A stretch of DNA of 64,000 nt, from contig NZ_CP108080.1 of assembly GCF_036181745.1 (NCBI RefSeq), forward strand, positions 6,513,501 to 6,577,500, read 5' to 3'. Each line of letters begins with the position of its first letter. Positions within the stretch are counted from its first letter, which is position 1. The notes beneath the pieces are model-generated. The model was not told the DNA's origin, searched no databases, and worked only from the letters and a program-made list of their open reading frames with translations. The translations under genes were made by a program, and so were the position numbers. This document shows, one piece after another, positions 1 to 8,052 of the stretch. This DNA comes from Streptomyces sp. NBC_00259 (lineage in GTDB: Bacteria; Actinomycetota; Actinomycetes; Streptomycetales; Streptomycetaceae).

Positions 1-1
1 G

Positions 2-760
2 CCGACCGACACCACCAAGAACACGGTGTACGCGTTCGCCAAGGAGTACGGCATCGAGTCCGCCGAGCAGTTCGGCATCCACCTCGCCCGTCACTTCGTG
101 ACCTCCCAGGAGCCGATCCACCAGGCGCGCATCCGCATCGAGGAGTACGCCTGGGAGCGCATCGCGACCTCCGACGCCAACTCCAAGTTCATCGGCGCCG
201 ACGAGGTCAAGCACTCCTTCGTCCGCAAGGGCCAGGAGACCCGGGTCACCCAGATCACCTACGACGGCGAGTCCTGGGAGGTCGTCTCCGGGCTCAAGGA
301 CCTGATCGTCATGAACTCGACGAACTCCGAGTTCTGGGGCTACGTCAAGGACAAGTACACGACGCTCCAGGAGGCGTACGACCGCATCCTGGCCACCCAG
401 GTCTCCGGCCGCTGGCGGTTCAACTGGACCGACGACGAGCAGAAGATGCCGAACTGGGAGAAGTCCTACGAGCAGGTCAGGAAGCACATGCTCCAGGCCT
501 TCGCCGAGACGTACTCCCTGTCGCTGCAGCAGACGCTGTACCAGATGGGCTCACGCATCATCAACAACCGCGCGGAGATCGACGAGGTCCGCTTCTCCCT
601 GCCGAACAAGCACCACTTCCTCGTCGACCTGGAGCCGTTCGGCCTCAAGAACGACAACGAGGTCTACTTCGCCGCCGACCGCCCGTACGGCCTGATCGAG
701 GCCACGATCCTGCGGGACGGCGTCGAGCCGCGCATCCCGGTCGACACGACCAACCTCTGA
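2..760 (+). CDS. pucL: Urate oxidase (factor-independent urate hydroxylase), 5' end cut by window
   Basis: Oxidises urate to 5-hydroxyisourate with O2 in purine catabolism. The reading frame is open to the left edge, so the N-terminus lies outside the window and about 252 C-terminal residues remain. The segment starting TDTTKNTVYAFAKEYG is the classical uricase signature around the catalytic Thr, followed by EQFGIHLARHF; NSTNSEFWGYVKDKYTTL and a SLPNKHHFLVDL stretch near the C-terminus are also family hallmarks. A GTG at 26 exists but would cut the conserved core, so it is not the start. A hairpin follows the stop at 778-800. The next gene, an 8-oxoguanine deaminase-type enzyme, suggests a purine degradation cluster whose other members (HIU hydrolase, OHCU decarboxylase) probably lie upstream. 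Confidence 0.95.
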   Translation, partial: PTDTTKNTVYAFAKEYGIESAEQFGIHLARHFVTSQEPIHQARIRIEEYAWERIATSDANSKFIGADEVKHSFVRKGQETRVTQITYDGESWEVVSGLKDLIVMNSTNSEFWGYVKDKYTTLQEAYDRILATQVSGRWRFNWTDDEQKMPNWEKSYEQVRKHMLQAFAETYSLSLQQTLYQMGSRIINNRAEIDEVRFSLPNKHHFLVDLEPFGLKNDNEVYFAADRPYGLIEATILRDGVEPRIPVDTTNL

Positions 761-777
761 CACGGGACCGGTACGGC

Positions 778-800
778 CCCGCCCGCCCCGACCGGGCGGG
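778..800 (+). terminator. Hairpin downstream of urate oxidase
   Basis: Perfect 8-bp inverted repeat (CCCGCCCG / CGGGCGGG) with a 7-base loop, 18 bases after the urate oxidase stop. There is no T-tract, which is usual for Streptomyces terminators. Termination is inferred from position and stability only. Confidence 0.5.
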
Positions 801-840
801 TCCGCACCGGACCGGAGGGACCAGGTGGTTTCCTTGACAC

Positions 841-919
841 CCGCACGGACAGCCGCACGGACACGTTCACGGACAGCCGCGCGGACCCGTTCACGGACAC
901 CCGCACGGACACGATCACG
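841..919. repeat. Imperfect 24-bp tandem repeat between purine genes
   Basis: About three copies of a 24-bp unit built from CCGCACGGACAC and a TTCACGGACA half, with a few substitutions. It sits in the 360-bp space between urate oxidase and the 8-oxoguanine deaminase-type gene. No convincing gene is visible in this gap. A short inverted repeat CCACAG/CTGTGG lies at 1037-1056, closer to the downstream start. Confidence 0.7.
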
Positions 920-1120
920 CCGTGCGGGAGCAGCCGCGGCGGTCCTGCTCGACCGGTCCTCCCGCGTGTCCCTCCCCCAGACCGCCCACCCGGCCCTGTA
1001 TCTGTTCTCCGACCTGTCCTTCCATCCTTTCGGCACCCACAGTCACGCCGCTGTGGCACTCAAATCTCCCAGGGTCCTGCCGTGCCCTCACCGCCACTGA
1101 GAGACAAAGGACGCACCGCC

Positions 1121-2512
1121 ATGGCAGCACCGGCAGCAGCCCCGCGCATCGTCATCGAGAACTGTGCGATCGCGACCGTGGACGCCGACGACACCGAGTA
1201 CGTCTCGGGCCACATCGTCGTCGCCGGCAACCGGATCGAGTCGATCGGCGCCGGCAAGGCACCCGAGAACCTGGAGAACGTGGTCCGCCGCGTCGACGGC
1301 ACCGGCCACCTCGCCACCCCGGGCCTGGTCAACACGCACCACCACTTCTACCAGTGGATCACCCGCGGTCTGGCCACCGACCACAACCTCTTCAACTGGC
1401 TCGTCGCCCTCTACCCGACCTGGGCGCGCATCGACGAGCAGATGACGTACGCCGCCGCGCAGGGCTCCCTCGCGATGATGGCGCGCGGCGGCGTCACCAC
1501 CGCGATGGACCACCACTACGTCTTCCCGAGGAACTCCGGCGACCTCTCCGGCTCCATCATCCGGGCCGCGTCCGAGCTGGGTGTCCGCTTCACCCTGGCC
1601 CGCGGATCGATGGACCGCAGCGAGAAGGACGGCGGACTGCCGCCGGACTTCGCCGTCGAGACCCTCGAAGGCGCCCTGGCCGCCACCGAGGAGACCATCG
1701 ACCGGCACCACGACGCCTCCTTCGACTCGATGACGCAGATCGCGGTCGCCCCCTGCTCCCCGTTCTCGGTCTCCACCGAACTGCTCAAGCAGGGCGCGGA
1801 ACTGGCCCGGCGCAAGGGCGTACGCCTCCACACCCACGGCAGCGAGACCGTGGAGGAGGAGAAGTTCTGCCACGAGCTGTTCGGCATGGGCCCGACCGAC
1901 TACTTCGAGTCGACCGGCTGGCTCGGCGAGGACGTGTGGATGGCGCACTGCGTCCACATGAACGACTCCGACATCGAGGCCTTCGCCCGCACGAAGACCG
2001 GTGTCGCGCACTGCCCGTCCTCCAACGCCCGCCTCGCCGCGGGCATCGCCCGCGTCCCCGACATGCTGGCGGCCGGCGTCCCGGTCGGCCTCGGCGTCGA
2101 CGGCACCGCCTCCAACGAGTCCGGCGAACTGCACACCGAGCTGCGCAACGCCCTCCTGATCAACCGCCTCAACCCCGCGCACCGCGAGGCCGCGCTGAAT
2201 GCGCGTCAGGCCCTGCGCCTCGGCACGTACGGTGGCGCGCAGGTCCTCGGCCGCGCCTCGCAGATCGGCTCGCTGGAGCCCGGCAAGCTCGCCGACCTGG
2301 TGCTCTGGAAGCTGGACACGCTGGCCCACGCCTCCATCGCCGACCCGGTGACCGCCCTCGTCTTCGGCGCGGCGGCCCCGGTCACCCTCTCCCTCGTGAA
2401 CGGCGAGCCGGTCGTCGAGAACAGCCGGCTGCTCAACGTCGACGAGGACGCCATCGCCCGCTCCACGCGGGACGAGGCACAGCGCCTCGCGCGGATCGCC
2501 GCGCAGGCCTGA
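1121..2512 (+). CDS. 8-oxoguanine deaminase-type amidohydrolase
   Basis: Metal-dependent amidohydrolase of the AtzA/TrzN/guanine deaminase superfamily. In Streptomyces purine clusters this protein is usually called 8-oxoguanine deaminase, converting 8-oxoguanine to urate. From ATG 1121 it is 463 residues. An AAAGGA about ten bases upstream decides this start; an in-frame GTG at 1082 lacks such a site. The metal site starts at residues 72-75 (THHHFYQ after TPGLVN); further ligands are in HTHGSE, AHCVHM and GLGVDGTASNES. Product urate would feed the urate oxidase encoded just upstream, and the permease follows. Other deamination substrates (guanine, pterins, triazines) cannot be excluded from sequence. 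Confidence 0.85.
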   Translation: MAAPAAAPRIVIENCAIATVDADDTEYVSGHIVVAGNRIESIGAGKAPENLENVVRRVDGTGHLATPGLVNTHHHFYQWITRGLATDHNLFNWLVALYPTWARIDEQMTYAAAQGSLAMMARGGVTTAMDHHYVFPRNSGDLSGSIIRAASELGVRFTLARGSMDRSEKDGGLPPDFAVETLEGALAATEETIDRHHDASFDSMTQIAVAPCSPFSVSTELLKQGAELARRKGVRLHTHGSETVEEEKFCHELFGMGPTDYFESTGWLGEDVWMAHCVHMNDSDIEAFARTKTGVAHCPSSNARLAAGIARVPDMLAAGVPVGLGVDGTASNESGELHTELRNALLINRLNPAHREAALNARQALRLGTYGGAQVLGRASQIGSLEPGKLADLVLWKLDTLAHASIADPVTALVFGAAAPVTLSLVNGEPVVENSRLLNVDEDAIARSTRDEAQRLARIAAQA

Positions 2513-2526
2513 CAACCCCCGGTAGT

Positions 2527-2554
2527 CCGGTCGAGGGGGACGGCCCTCGACCGG
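2527..2554 (+). terminator. Hairpin after deaminase gene (first of two)
   Basis: Perfect 11-bp inverted repeat (CCGGTCGAGGG / CCCTCGACCGG) with a 6-base loop, starting 15 bases after the deaminase stop. No T-run is present. Confidence 0.55.
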
Positions 2555-2591
2555 CGGCCATGGACCCGAGCGGGGTGCATGGCAGCCGTCG

Positions 2592-2628
2592 CCGGGGGGT
2601 GCGTGCCCCAAACGCACGCACCCCCCGG
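2592..2628 (+). terminator. Strong hairpin after deaminase gene (second of two)
   Basis: Perfect 15-bp inverted repeat (arms 2592-2606 and 2614-2628) with a 7-base CCCAAAC loop. Together with the hairpin at 2527-2554 it forms a tandem terminator and suggests that the permease gene has its own promoter in 2630-2770. Confidence 0.65.
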
Positions 2629-2781
2629 GACGGTGACTCGTGTCGCCACCCCATCGGCACGCTTTCTCTGGGCGCATCACCACACCACAACAACACCACC
2701 CGCAGTACGTCGCACCACTTCGCACCACCTCCCTGACACCCACGTCGATGCCGATGTGTTAACCGACCGGAGGAACCGCCC

Positions 2782-4269
2782 GTGGCAGCACAGCCCAGGT
2801 TTCAGCCCGATGCAGGCCCCGCCCCCGAAGACCGCAAGCACCCGGTCGACGAGACGCTCCCGCCCTTCAAGATGTTCACCAGCGGCCTGCAGCACGTGGC
2901 CGCCATGTACGCGGGTGTCGTGGCCCCGCCGATGATCGTGGGCCCCGCCGTGGGCCTCAGCGCCAGGGACACCGCGTTCCTCATGGGCGCCAGCCTCTTC
3001 ACCGCGGGCATAGCCACCCTGCTCCAGACCCTCGGGTTCTGGAAGGTCGGCGCCCGGCTCCCCTTCGTCAACGGCGTCTCGTTCGCCGGCGTCACCCCGA
3101 TGATCGCCATCGGCAAGGACCGCGGCTACGACGGCATCGCCGTCATCTTCGGCGCGATCATCGTCGCGAGCGTGCTGGGTTTCGTCCTGACCCCGTACTT
3201 CTCCAAACTCGTACGGTTCTTCCCGCCCGTCGTCACCGGCACCGTCATCACCCTGATCGGTGTCTCCCTGCTCCCCGTCGCCTTCCGCTGGGCACAGGGC
3301 GGTGATCCGGCCGCACCGGGCTTCGGCTCCATGAAGAACATCGGCATGGCGGCGCTGACCTTCGTGATCGTGCTCGGCCTGAGGAAGCTGCTGCGCGGTT
3401 TCCTGCAGCAGATCGCCATCCTGCTGGGCCTGGTCGCCGGCACACTCGTCGCGATCCCCTTGGGGATGACCGGGCTCGACGCCCTGCGCGACGCGGATCC
3501 GGTCGGCTTCCCGACCCCGTTCCACTTCGGCGCTCCGCAGTTCGAGATCGCCGCGATCATCTCCATGTGCATCGTGATGCTCGTCTGCATGACCGAGTCC
3601 ACGGCCGACATGCTCGCCCTCGGCAGGATCGTGGACCGGCCGGCCGACGAGCGGACCATCGAGGGCGGCCTGCGCGCCGACACCCTCGGCAGCGCGATCA
3701 GCCCGCTCTTCAACGGCTTCATGTGCAGCGCCTTCGCGCAGAACATCGGCCTGGTCGCCATGACGAAGGTGCGCAGCCGCTACGTCGTCGCGGCCGGCGG
3801 CGGCATCCTGGTCCTGCTCGGGCTGTGCCCCGTCGCCGCCTCCGTCATCGCCCTGGTCCCGCTCCCGGTCCTCGGCGGTGCGGGCATCGTCCTCTTCGGC
3901 TCGGTCGCCGCGAGCGGCATCCAGACCCTGGCCTCGGCGGCGTTGGAGAAGGGCGAGAACGCGCTGATCGTCGCCGCGGCCGTGGGCATCGGGCTGATCC
4001 CGATCGCGGCCCCGGAGTTCTACCACGCCTTCCCGAAGGACCTGCTGGTCGTGCTCGACTCCGGGATCTCGACCGGGTGTGTGGTGGCGATCGTGCTGAA
4101 CCTGGCCTTCAACCACCTCGGTGTGAAAGACCGTTCGTCCGAGACGCCGTCGGATTCGCAGTCGCAGTCGGAGTCGGAGGCGGAGTCGGAATCGGGGGTG
4201 GGGGCGGTCGTGGAGCCGCATCCGGACTCCCATCCGGACCCGCATCCGGACGCGCTTCCGGTGCGCTGA
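2782..4269 (+). CDS. NCS2-family purine permease (xanthine/urate:cation symporter)
   Basis: Inner-membrane importer of xanthine, urate or a related purine, driven by a cation gradient. It has 495 residues. The GTG start has a strong GGAGGAA eight bases upstream. It shows about 12-14 hydrophobic helices, the N-terminal FTSGLQHVAAMYAGVVAPP segment typical of NCS2/UraA-fold proteins and the QNIGLVAMTKVRSRYV signature. The last 45 residues are an unusual low-complexity tail: a Ser/Glu repeat (SQSESEAESES) followed by HPDSHPDPHPD, encoded by short DNA repeats. The tail is probably cytoplasmic and dispensable. Context with urate oxidase and the 8-oxoguanine deaminase-type gene supports purine transport; the exact substrate is not readable. 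Confidence 0.92.
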   Translation: MAAQPRFQPDAGPAPEDRKHPVDETLPPFKMFTSGLQHVAAMYAGVVAPPMIVGPAVGLSARDTAFLMGASLFTAGIATLLQTLGFWKVGARLPFVNGVSFAGVTPMIAIGKDRGYDGIAVIFGAIIVASVLGFVLTPYFSKLVRFFPPVVTGTVITLIGVSLLPVAFRWAQGGDPAAPGFGSMKNIGMAALTFVIVLGLRKLLRGFLQQIAILLGLVAGTLVAIPLGMTGLDALRDADPVGFPTPFHFGAPQFEIAAIISMCIVMLVCMTESTADMLALGRIVDRPADERTIEGGLRADTLGSAISPLFNGFMCSAFAQNIGLVAMTKVRSRYVVAAGGGILVLLGLCPVAASVIALVPLPVLGGAGIVLFGSVAASGIQTLASAALEKGENALIVAAAVGIGLIPIAAPEFYHAFPKDLLVVLDSGISTGCVVAIVLNLAFNHLGVKDRSSETPSDSQSQSESEAESESGVGAVVEPHPDSHPDPHPDALPVR

Positions 4270-4444
4270 GGCGCGTACGGCGACGGCGTGGACCCCGTGG
4301 ACCCCGCCGTCGCCGTACTTCCGTGCTACCTCTCCGCTGCTTCTACCTCTGATCTTGGCCAGTGCTCCGCCGTTTACGGCGGGGGTGAAGGCCATCTCAG
4401 GACTGCTCTGACCCGCGCGGGTGCACGGGTCCGCAGTGTTGTCC

Positions 4445-4876
4445 TCAGGCAGCGGGGCGTTGCTGGTTCTCGATGTACTGCTTGACGATGGTCAGCGGTG
4501 CCCCGCCGCAGGACCCGGCGAAGTAGGAACCGGACCAGAAGTGTCCGCCCCACAGGTACCGGCGGACGTGGCTGTCGTGTTCCTGGCGCAGGCGGCGGGA
4601 GGAGACGCCCTTGAGGCTATTGACCAGCTTGGAGAGCTGCACCTTCGGCGGGTAGTGCACGAGCAGGTGGACGTGGTCGTGTTCGCCGTTGAACTGCTTC
4701 AGGTCGGCCTCGAAGTCCGTGCAGACCTCGCGCATTACCTCCTCGCAGCGGGTCAGCATGGCGTCGGTGAATGCCTTCCGCCGGTACTTGGTAACGAAGA
4801 CCAAGTGGACGTGAAGGTTGTGGACGACGTGACGGCCGGTCCGTACATCTAGGTTTGGGTGCCATCGTGGTGACAT
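4445..4876 (-). CDS. tnpA: IS200/IS605 family transposase TnpA (Y1 HUH)
   Basis: Single-strand peel-and-paste transposase that nicks and joins the element ends through a phosphotyrosine. It has 143 residues, the normal length. The HUH metal motif is H68-V-H70 (in GEHDHVHLLVH) and the catalytic tyrosine is Y134 in IVKQYIENQ; the helix KLVNSLKGVSSRRLR is also typical. No truncation or frameshift is seen, so the enzyme may be active. The start ATG overlaps the tnpB start on the opposite strand: both are read from the same CATG at 4874-4877. The two genes would therefore have facing 5' ends with essentially no leader unless transcription starts inside the partner gene. Confidence 0.95.
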   Translation of the reverse strand: MSPRWHPNLDVRTGRHVVHNLHVHLVFVTKYRRKAFTDAMLTRCEEVMREVCTDFEADLKQFNGEHDHVHLLVHYPPKVQLSKLVNSLKGVSSRRLRQEHDSHVRRYLWGGHFWSGSYFAGSCGGAPLTIVKQYIENQQRPAA

Positions 4877-6182
4877 GAACCAATACTGTATGGTGCCGTC
4901 CGTGAGTGATCACGGCTTGGAGAAGCGGCAGTTCGGGCACCGTGCCCGGCTGGCACTGAATCCTGCCGACGCCCTCAAGGCTGATGACCAGGCGCACGCG
5001 GCCCGCACGATGTGGAATCTCCTGCACGCCTGGTGGCAGATGATGCCGAAGGAGAAGCGGACCCTGGCGAACGCGGACGTCGCGATCCGCCAGGCCCGCC
5101 AGGACATCGACTTCCTCGCCGTCCTTCCCGCGCAGGCCGCGCAGGCGGTCTTGAAGACGTATTTCCAGGCGTGGAAGAACTGCTGGGACGGCCGGTCGGA
5201 CGCCCCGAACTTCAAGGCCCGCTTCCGCACCGCGATGACCGTGGATGTGCCGCAGGGTCGGGATTTGAACGTCGTTCGTGTCCACCGCCGGTGGGGCATG
5301 GCCAACCTGCCGAAGATCGGCCGTGTCCGCTTCCGCTGGACCAAAGACCTCCCCGTGGGCAAGCACGCCGGCAAAGACAACCGCATCACCGGTGCGCGCC
5401 TGGTCAAAGACCCGCTCGGCTGGCACATCGCCTTCCGCGTCCAGACCCTCGAACCGCAGCCCGACCCCCACCAGGGGCCGGAAACCGGCCTCGACGTGGG
5501 CATCACCGTGCCCCTCGCCCTGTCCGACGGCGAGGCGTACGGGCACGGCGAATGGCTGACCGTCGGTGAACAGGCCAGGCTCCTGGACCTGGAGCAGCGC
5601 GCCGCCCGCCGTAAGAAGCACCGCAAGCCCGGCGAACGCACCTCCCGTCGCTTGCGCCACACCTACGACCAGATCGCAGGGCTCCGCGCGAAAGCCAAGC
5701 GCCGGACCTCGGACTGGCAGCACAAGACCACCACCAAGATCGCCGACACGTACGGCACCGTCGTGGTGGAAGCACTCACGATCACGAACATGGTCAAGTC
5801 CGCCAAGGGAACCTTGGACCAACCAGGCAAGAACGTCGCCCAGAAATCCGGGCTGAACCGCTCGATCAGCGGGGAGGCATGGGGCCGCACGGTCACCATG
5901 CTGACGTACAAGCTCGCCCGACGCGGCGGCACCCTGGCCAAGGTCCCCGCCCCGAACACCTCCCGGCGCTGCTCCGCGTGCGGCTTGACCACGCCCGGCA
6001 GCCGGGAGACCCAGGCCCTGTTCGTGTGCAAGAACCCCGACTGCGGATGGACGGGCAACGCCGACCACAACGCAGCCCGGAACATCTTGCACCTGTACCG
6101 GATGGGCCACGCGCTCATCCCGGCTGCCGGGAGGGCAGTCGCAAGGCGCGCACCACGCGTCAAGCCCGCCACCGCAAGGTAG
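4875..6182 (+). CDS. tnpB: TnpB, IS605 OrfB-type RNA-guided nuclease
   Basis: Transposon-encoded RNA-guided DNA endonuclease, related to the ancestor of Cas12, that favours retention of the element by cutting donor sites. It has 435 residues. The RuvC triad is complete: D207 in GLDVGI, E299 in VVVEAL, D397 in NADHNAARN. The zinc ribbon is C366/C369 and C385/C390 in CSACG and CKNPDCGW. The N-terminal domain has the usual basic, helical character. Codon use matches the host, and the reading frame is uninterrupted, so a functional nuclease is plausible. Its guide RNA would come from the 3' end of this gene and the right end of the element (see 6090-6220). Confidence 0.95.
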   Translation: MNQYCMVPSVSDHGLEKRQFGHRARLALNPADALKADDQAHAARTMWNLLHAWWQMMPKEKRTLANADVAIRQARQDIDFLAVLPAQAAQAVLKTYFQAWKNCWDGRSDAPNFKARFRTAMTVDVPQGRDLNVVRVHRRWGMANLPKIGRVRFRWTKDLPVGKHAGKDNRITGARLVKDPLGWHIAFRVQTLEPQPDPHQGPETGLDVGITVPLALSDGEAYGHGEWLTVGEQARLLDLEQRAARRKKHRKPGERTSRRLRHTYDQIAGLRAKAKRRTSDWQHKTTTKIADTYGTVVVEALTITNMVKSAKGTLDQPGKNVAQKSGLNRSISGEAWGRTVTMLTYKLARRGGTLAKVPAPNTSRRCSACGLTTPGSRETQALFVCKNPDCGWTGNADHNAARNILHLYRMGHALIPAAGRAVARRAPRVKPATAR

Positions 6183-6220
6183 GTAGGAATCTCCCTGCTT
6201 CAGCTGGGAGAGCACTTCAA
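6090..6220 (+). ncRNA. Candidate omega RNA (reRNA) scaffold at the element right end
   Basis: In IS200/IS605 elements the TnpB guide RNA covers the tnpB 3' end and the right end, and its guide is read from flanking DNA. Here the region after the tnpB stop holds CTCCC-T-GCT / AGC-T-GGGAG (6191-6210) and ends at TTCAA (6216-6220). If the right end is 6220, the guide would begin at 6221 (GGTACTTCC...). The 5' limit given is arbitrary. The claim rests on family knowledge plus the hairpin. Confidence 0.4.
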
Positions 6221-6247
6221 GGTACTTCCGAGGCGCCGGGGCCACCC

Positions 6248-7099
6248 TCAGTCGAGGTGGTAACTGTCGCCGTACACCTTCCAGTCCAACGGCGTGTCCA
6301 GGCCGAGGTTGCCCGCGTCGAGGAAGACCCGCTGCGCCGTGTCGACGCGGCTGGTGTCCTCGTGGGCCTCCTCCTGTTTCATCGCCCAGACCCGGGCGTC
6401 GAGGAAGGCGTGCAGATACGCGGCCTCGTCGCCTCCCTGCGCCGGCGGCCCGGCCTGACCCAGCGCCCGCTCACGGATGCTGCTGAAGCTGGTGCTGTCA
6501 CCGCCGTCGCCGTGCATGACGATGGCGTCGTAGTAGATGAACTGTCCGAGGACGCCGATGCCGTCGCTCTTGCCGCGTCCGACGGCCGGGTTGAAGTAGA
6601 CCCGGTCGCGCTCGTCGTTCTGGGCCTTCCTGAACTCCGGGTCCTGGGCCGCCTCGCGCCAGGCGCCCGGGTAGCCCGGATCGAGGCCCTCGTGCGAGTC
6701 GCTGCCGTCGACCTCGCGCAGGGCGGGCAGGTAGCCGGCGAGGATGTTGCCCGGCCGGCGGTCCGTGTAGAGCTCGACCAGATCGAGCATGTCGCCGGTG
6801 CCGGAACAGAACCCGATGATGCCGGCCGTGTAGCCGCGGCCGTCGCCGATGTCCTCGATGTACTGGTACTGCGCCTGCCAGTCCAGCGAGGAGTTCTCCG
6901 CGCTGGACACCAGCTTCATGGCGATTTCCTTCTTCGCCGGGTCGTCGAGCCCGATGGCGTACGCGCCGGCGGGGTCCTCCGGCGCGGCTGCCTCAGGGGC
7001 GGCACCCGCCGTACCGGGCAGGGCCGCGGCCGCGAGCCCGAGCAGGGCGGTCGCGAGAACGGTACGTCGTGCGGTGGTGCTTCGGTGGGGGACGTGCAC
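6248..7099 (-). CDS. csn: Secreted GH46 chitosanase
   Basis: Endo-hydrolase of chitosan, exported from the cell. It has 283 residues from a GTG start with GGAGG seven bases upstream. An N-terminal signal contains an Arg pair (TTARRTVLATALLGLAAAA) and ends near AGAAPEAA, compatible with Tat or Sec export. The catalytic region matches GH46: E68 in SSAENSS as acid and D86 in DGRGYT as the second carboxylate, followed by TAGIIGFCSGTGD. The length and the C-terminal LDWKVYGDSYHLD are typical of Streptomyces chitosanases. A perfect palindrome upstream (7140-7154) looks like an operator. The stop codon lies only about 27 bases from the right end of the IS element, which did not damage the gene. Confidence 0.95.
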   Translation of the reverse strand: MHVPHRSTTARRTVLATALLGLAAAALPGTAGAAPEAAAPEDPAGAYAIGLDDPAKKEIAMKLVSSAENSSLDWQAQYQYIEDIGDGRGYTAGIIGFCSGTGDMLDLVELYTDRRPGNILAGYLPALREVDGSDSHEGLDPGYPGAWREAAQDPEFRKAQNDERDRVYFNPAVGRGKSDGIGVLGQFIYYDAIVMHGDGGDSTSFSSIRERALGQAGPPAQGGDEAAYLHAFLDARVWAMKQEEAHEDTSRVDTAQRVFLDAGNLGLDTPLDWKVYGDSYHLD

Positions 7100-7139
7100 C
7101 TGTGACCTCCAAGGGGAGTTCAGCGCTCCGCTGTTCTGT

Positions 7140-7154
7140 TAGGAATCTTTCCTA
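7140..7154 (-). promoter_or_regulatory. Palindromic operator-like site of the chitosanase gene
   Basis: TAGGAA-TCT-TTCCTA, a perfect 6+6 palindrome, 41 bases upstream of the chitosanase start. It closely resembles the TTAGGAAA..TTTCCTAA-type site reported for CsnR (ROK family) control of Streptomyces chitosanase genes, as far as I recall that site. Repression relieved by chitosan oligosaccharides is therefore likely. No csnR gene is seen in the window. Confidence 0.6.
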
Positions 7155-7255
7155 TCAGAGGGTGCGGTCCGCGTACACCCCACCCGTGCGCCGTCGCACC
7201 CCGGGCCGTTCGGTTCCCGAGCGCCTCAGCTGACTTCGGCCGCCTTCAGCTGTCC

Positions 7256-7903
7256 TCAGTCGTCTTCGGCTGTGGCCGTCTCAGGGATCCAGTCCGGTCG
7301 GCGACCGCTGAGACCGACGACCCGGTCGAGGAGGGGAGCCTCCTCGGGCACGGGCACGATCGGGCCGAACATACCCTCGCGGCCCGGATCGTCCGCGGCC
7401 GGGGCCATCAGGGCGTACGACACCTCCAGGCCGGCCTCGTCCGGGGCGTAGTCCTGGCCCGTGGCGCGGGCCAGGTCCCAGGCGTGGAGGAGGAGTTCGT
7501 TGAGGGCGACCCGCCCCGCGATCGCGGCCGGGAAGACGATCCCGCCTGCCTGGGTGTCGCCTTCCCAGGCGCCCGGACCGCGCCACGCGGTCACGAGCTC
7601 GTCCAGCAGGCGCGGCAGCTCCGTACGCCAGTCGTCCTGCAGGACCCATTCGACCGTGCCCGGGTCCGTGCCGGTCGACGGCCCGAATTCCTTGCCTGCG
7701 GCATCGCGGAAGGCCGCCGACAGTCCGACGACATGGGCGAGGAGCTCTCGTACGGCGTACTTCGGACAGGGCGTCGGATTCCCGAGGCTCGCGTCGGTGA
7801 CGCCTGCCGCGAGCCTTGCCATGCCGGCGGCGACGGGTCCGAGGTCCGGCGTGTTCGTGCTGTTCCTGCTGTCCGTGCTGTCCGTGCAGTCCGTGCTGTT
7901 CAT
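7256..7903 (-). CDS. TIGR03086-type DinB/maleylpyruvate-isomerase-fold protein
   Basis: Actinobacterial four-helix-bundle protein of the mycothiol-dependent maleylpyruvate isomerase/DinB group. The exact reaction is unknown; members are thought to bind a divalent metal and possibly mycothiol. Visible hallmarks are TPCPKYAVRELLAHVVG near the N-terminus and the NELLLHAWDLARATGQ helix with the conserved His. The ATG at 7903 has AGAAGGA about ten bases upstream; an in-frame ATG at 7936 (METSS) is the alternative. The first 20 residues are a repetitive Asn/Ser/Thr/Asp stretch from 9-bp DNA repeats (TGCTGTCCG), not a family feature. Divergent from the large unknown gene at 8053. Confidence 0.8.
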   Translation of the reverse strand: MNSTDCTDSTDSRNSTNTPDLGPVAAGMARLAAGVTDASLGNPTPCPKYAVRELLAHVVGLSAAFRDAAGKEFGPSTGTDPGTVEWVLQDDWRTELPRLLDELVTAWRGPGAWEGDTQAGGIVFPAAIAGRVALNELLLHAWDLARATGQDYAPDEAGLEVSYALMAPAADDPGREGMFGPIVPVPEEAPLLDRVVGLSGRRPDWIPETATAEDD

Positions 7904-8052
7904 GCTGTTCGTGTCCTTCTCGCTGCTCGTCTCCATGACTGTCGGACCGCACCGCGAGCCGGAACTCATCGGTGGGCCGTCCCGGTCGCCCGATCGGGCC
8001 ATCCGCTCGCGCCGAGCGCCCCGGCCCCGGCGAGCACCCATACGCTCCCGGA

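Larger units (their letters stand above)
4367..6220. mobile_element. IS200/IS605-type insertion sequence with divergent tnpA and tnpB
   Basis: The element contains a Y1 HUH transposase on the minus strand and TnpB on the plus strand, flanked by subterminal hairpins rather than terminal inverted repeats, as expected for this family. The left hairpin is CCGCCGT/ACGGCGG at 4367-4382. The right hairpin is CTCCC..GGGAG at 6191-6210, followed by TTCAA at 6216-6220, which resembles a right cleavage motif of the family. The exact left cleavage point, probably 10-30 bases left of 4367, could not be fixed. The insertion lies between the 3' ends of the purine permease and chitosanase genes, so it interrupts neither. 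Confidence 0.85.

Noticed and set aside
1037..1056. Short inverted repeat CCACAG/CTGTGG as an operator of the 8-oxoguanine deaminase-type gene
   Set aside because: Only 6 bp with a long loop, and it does not match the AllR-like motif; kept as a note only.
922..2743. Very long open frames overlapping the 8-oxoguanine deaminase-type gene on both strands
   Set aside because: High-GC shadow frames: Arg/Pro/Gly-rich, no family motif, and overlapping a gene with clear homology features and a ribosome site. The same applies to many long antisense frames elsewhere, e.g. opposite allB/alc and cydA/cydB/antiporter.
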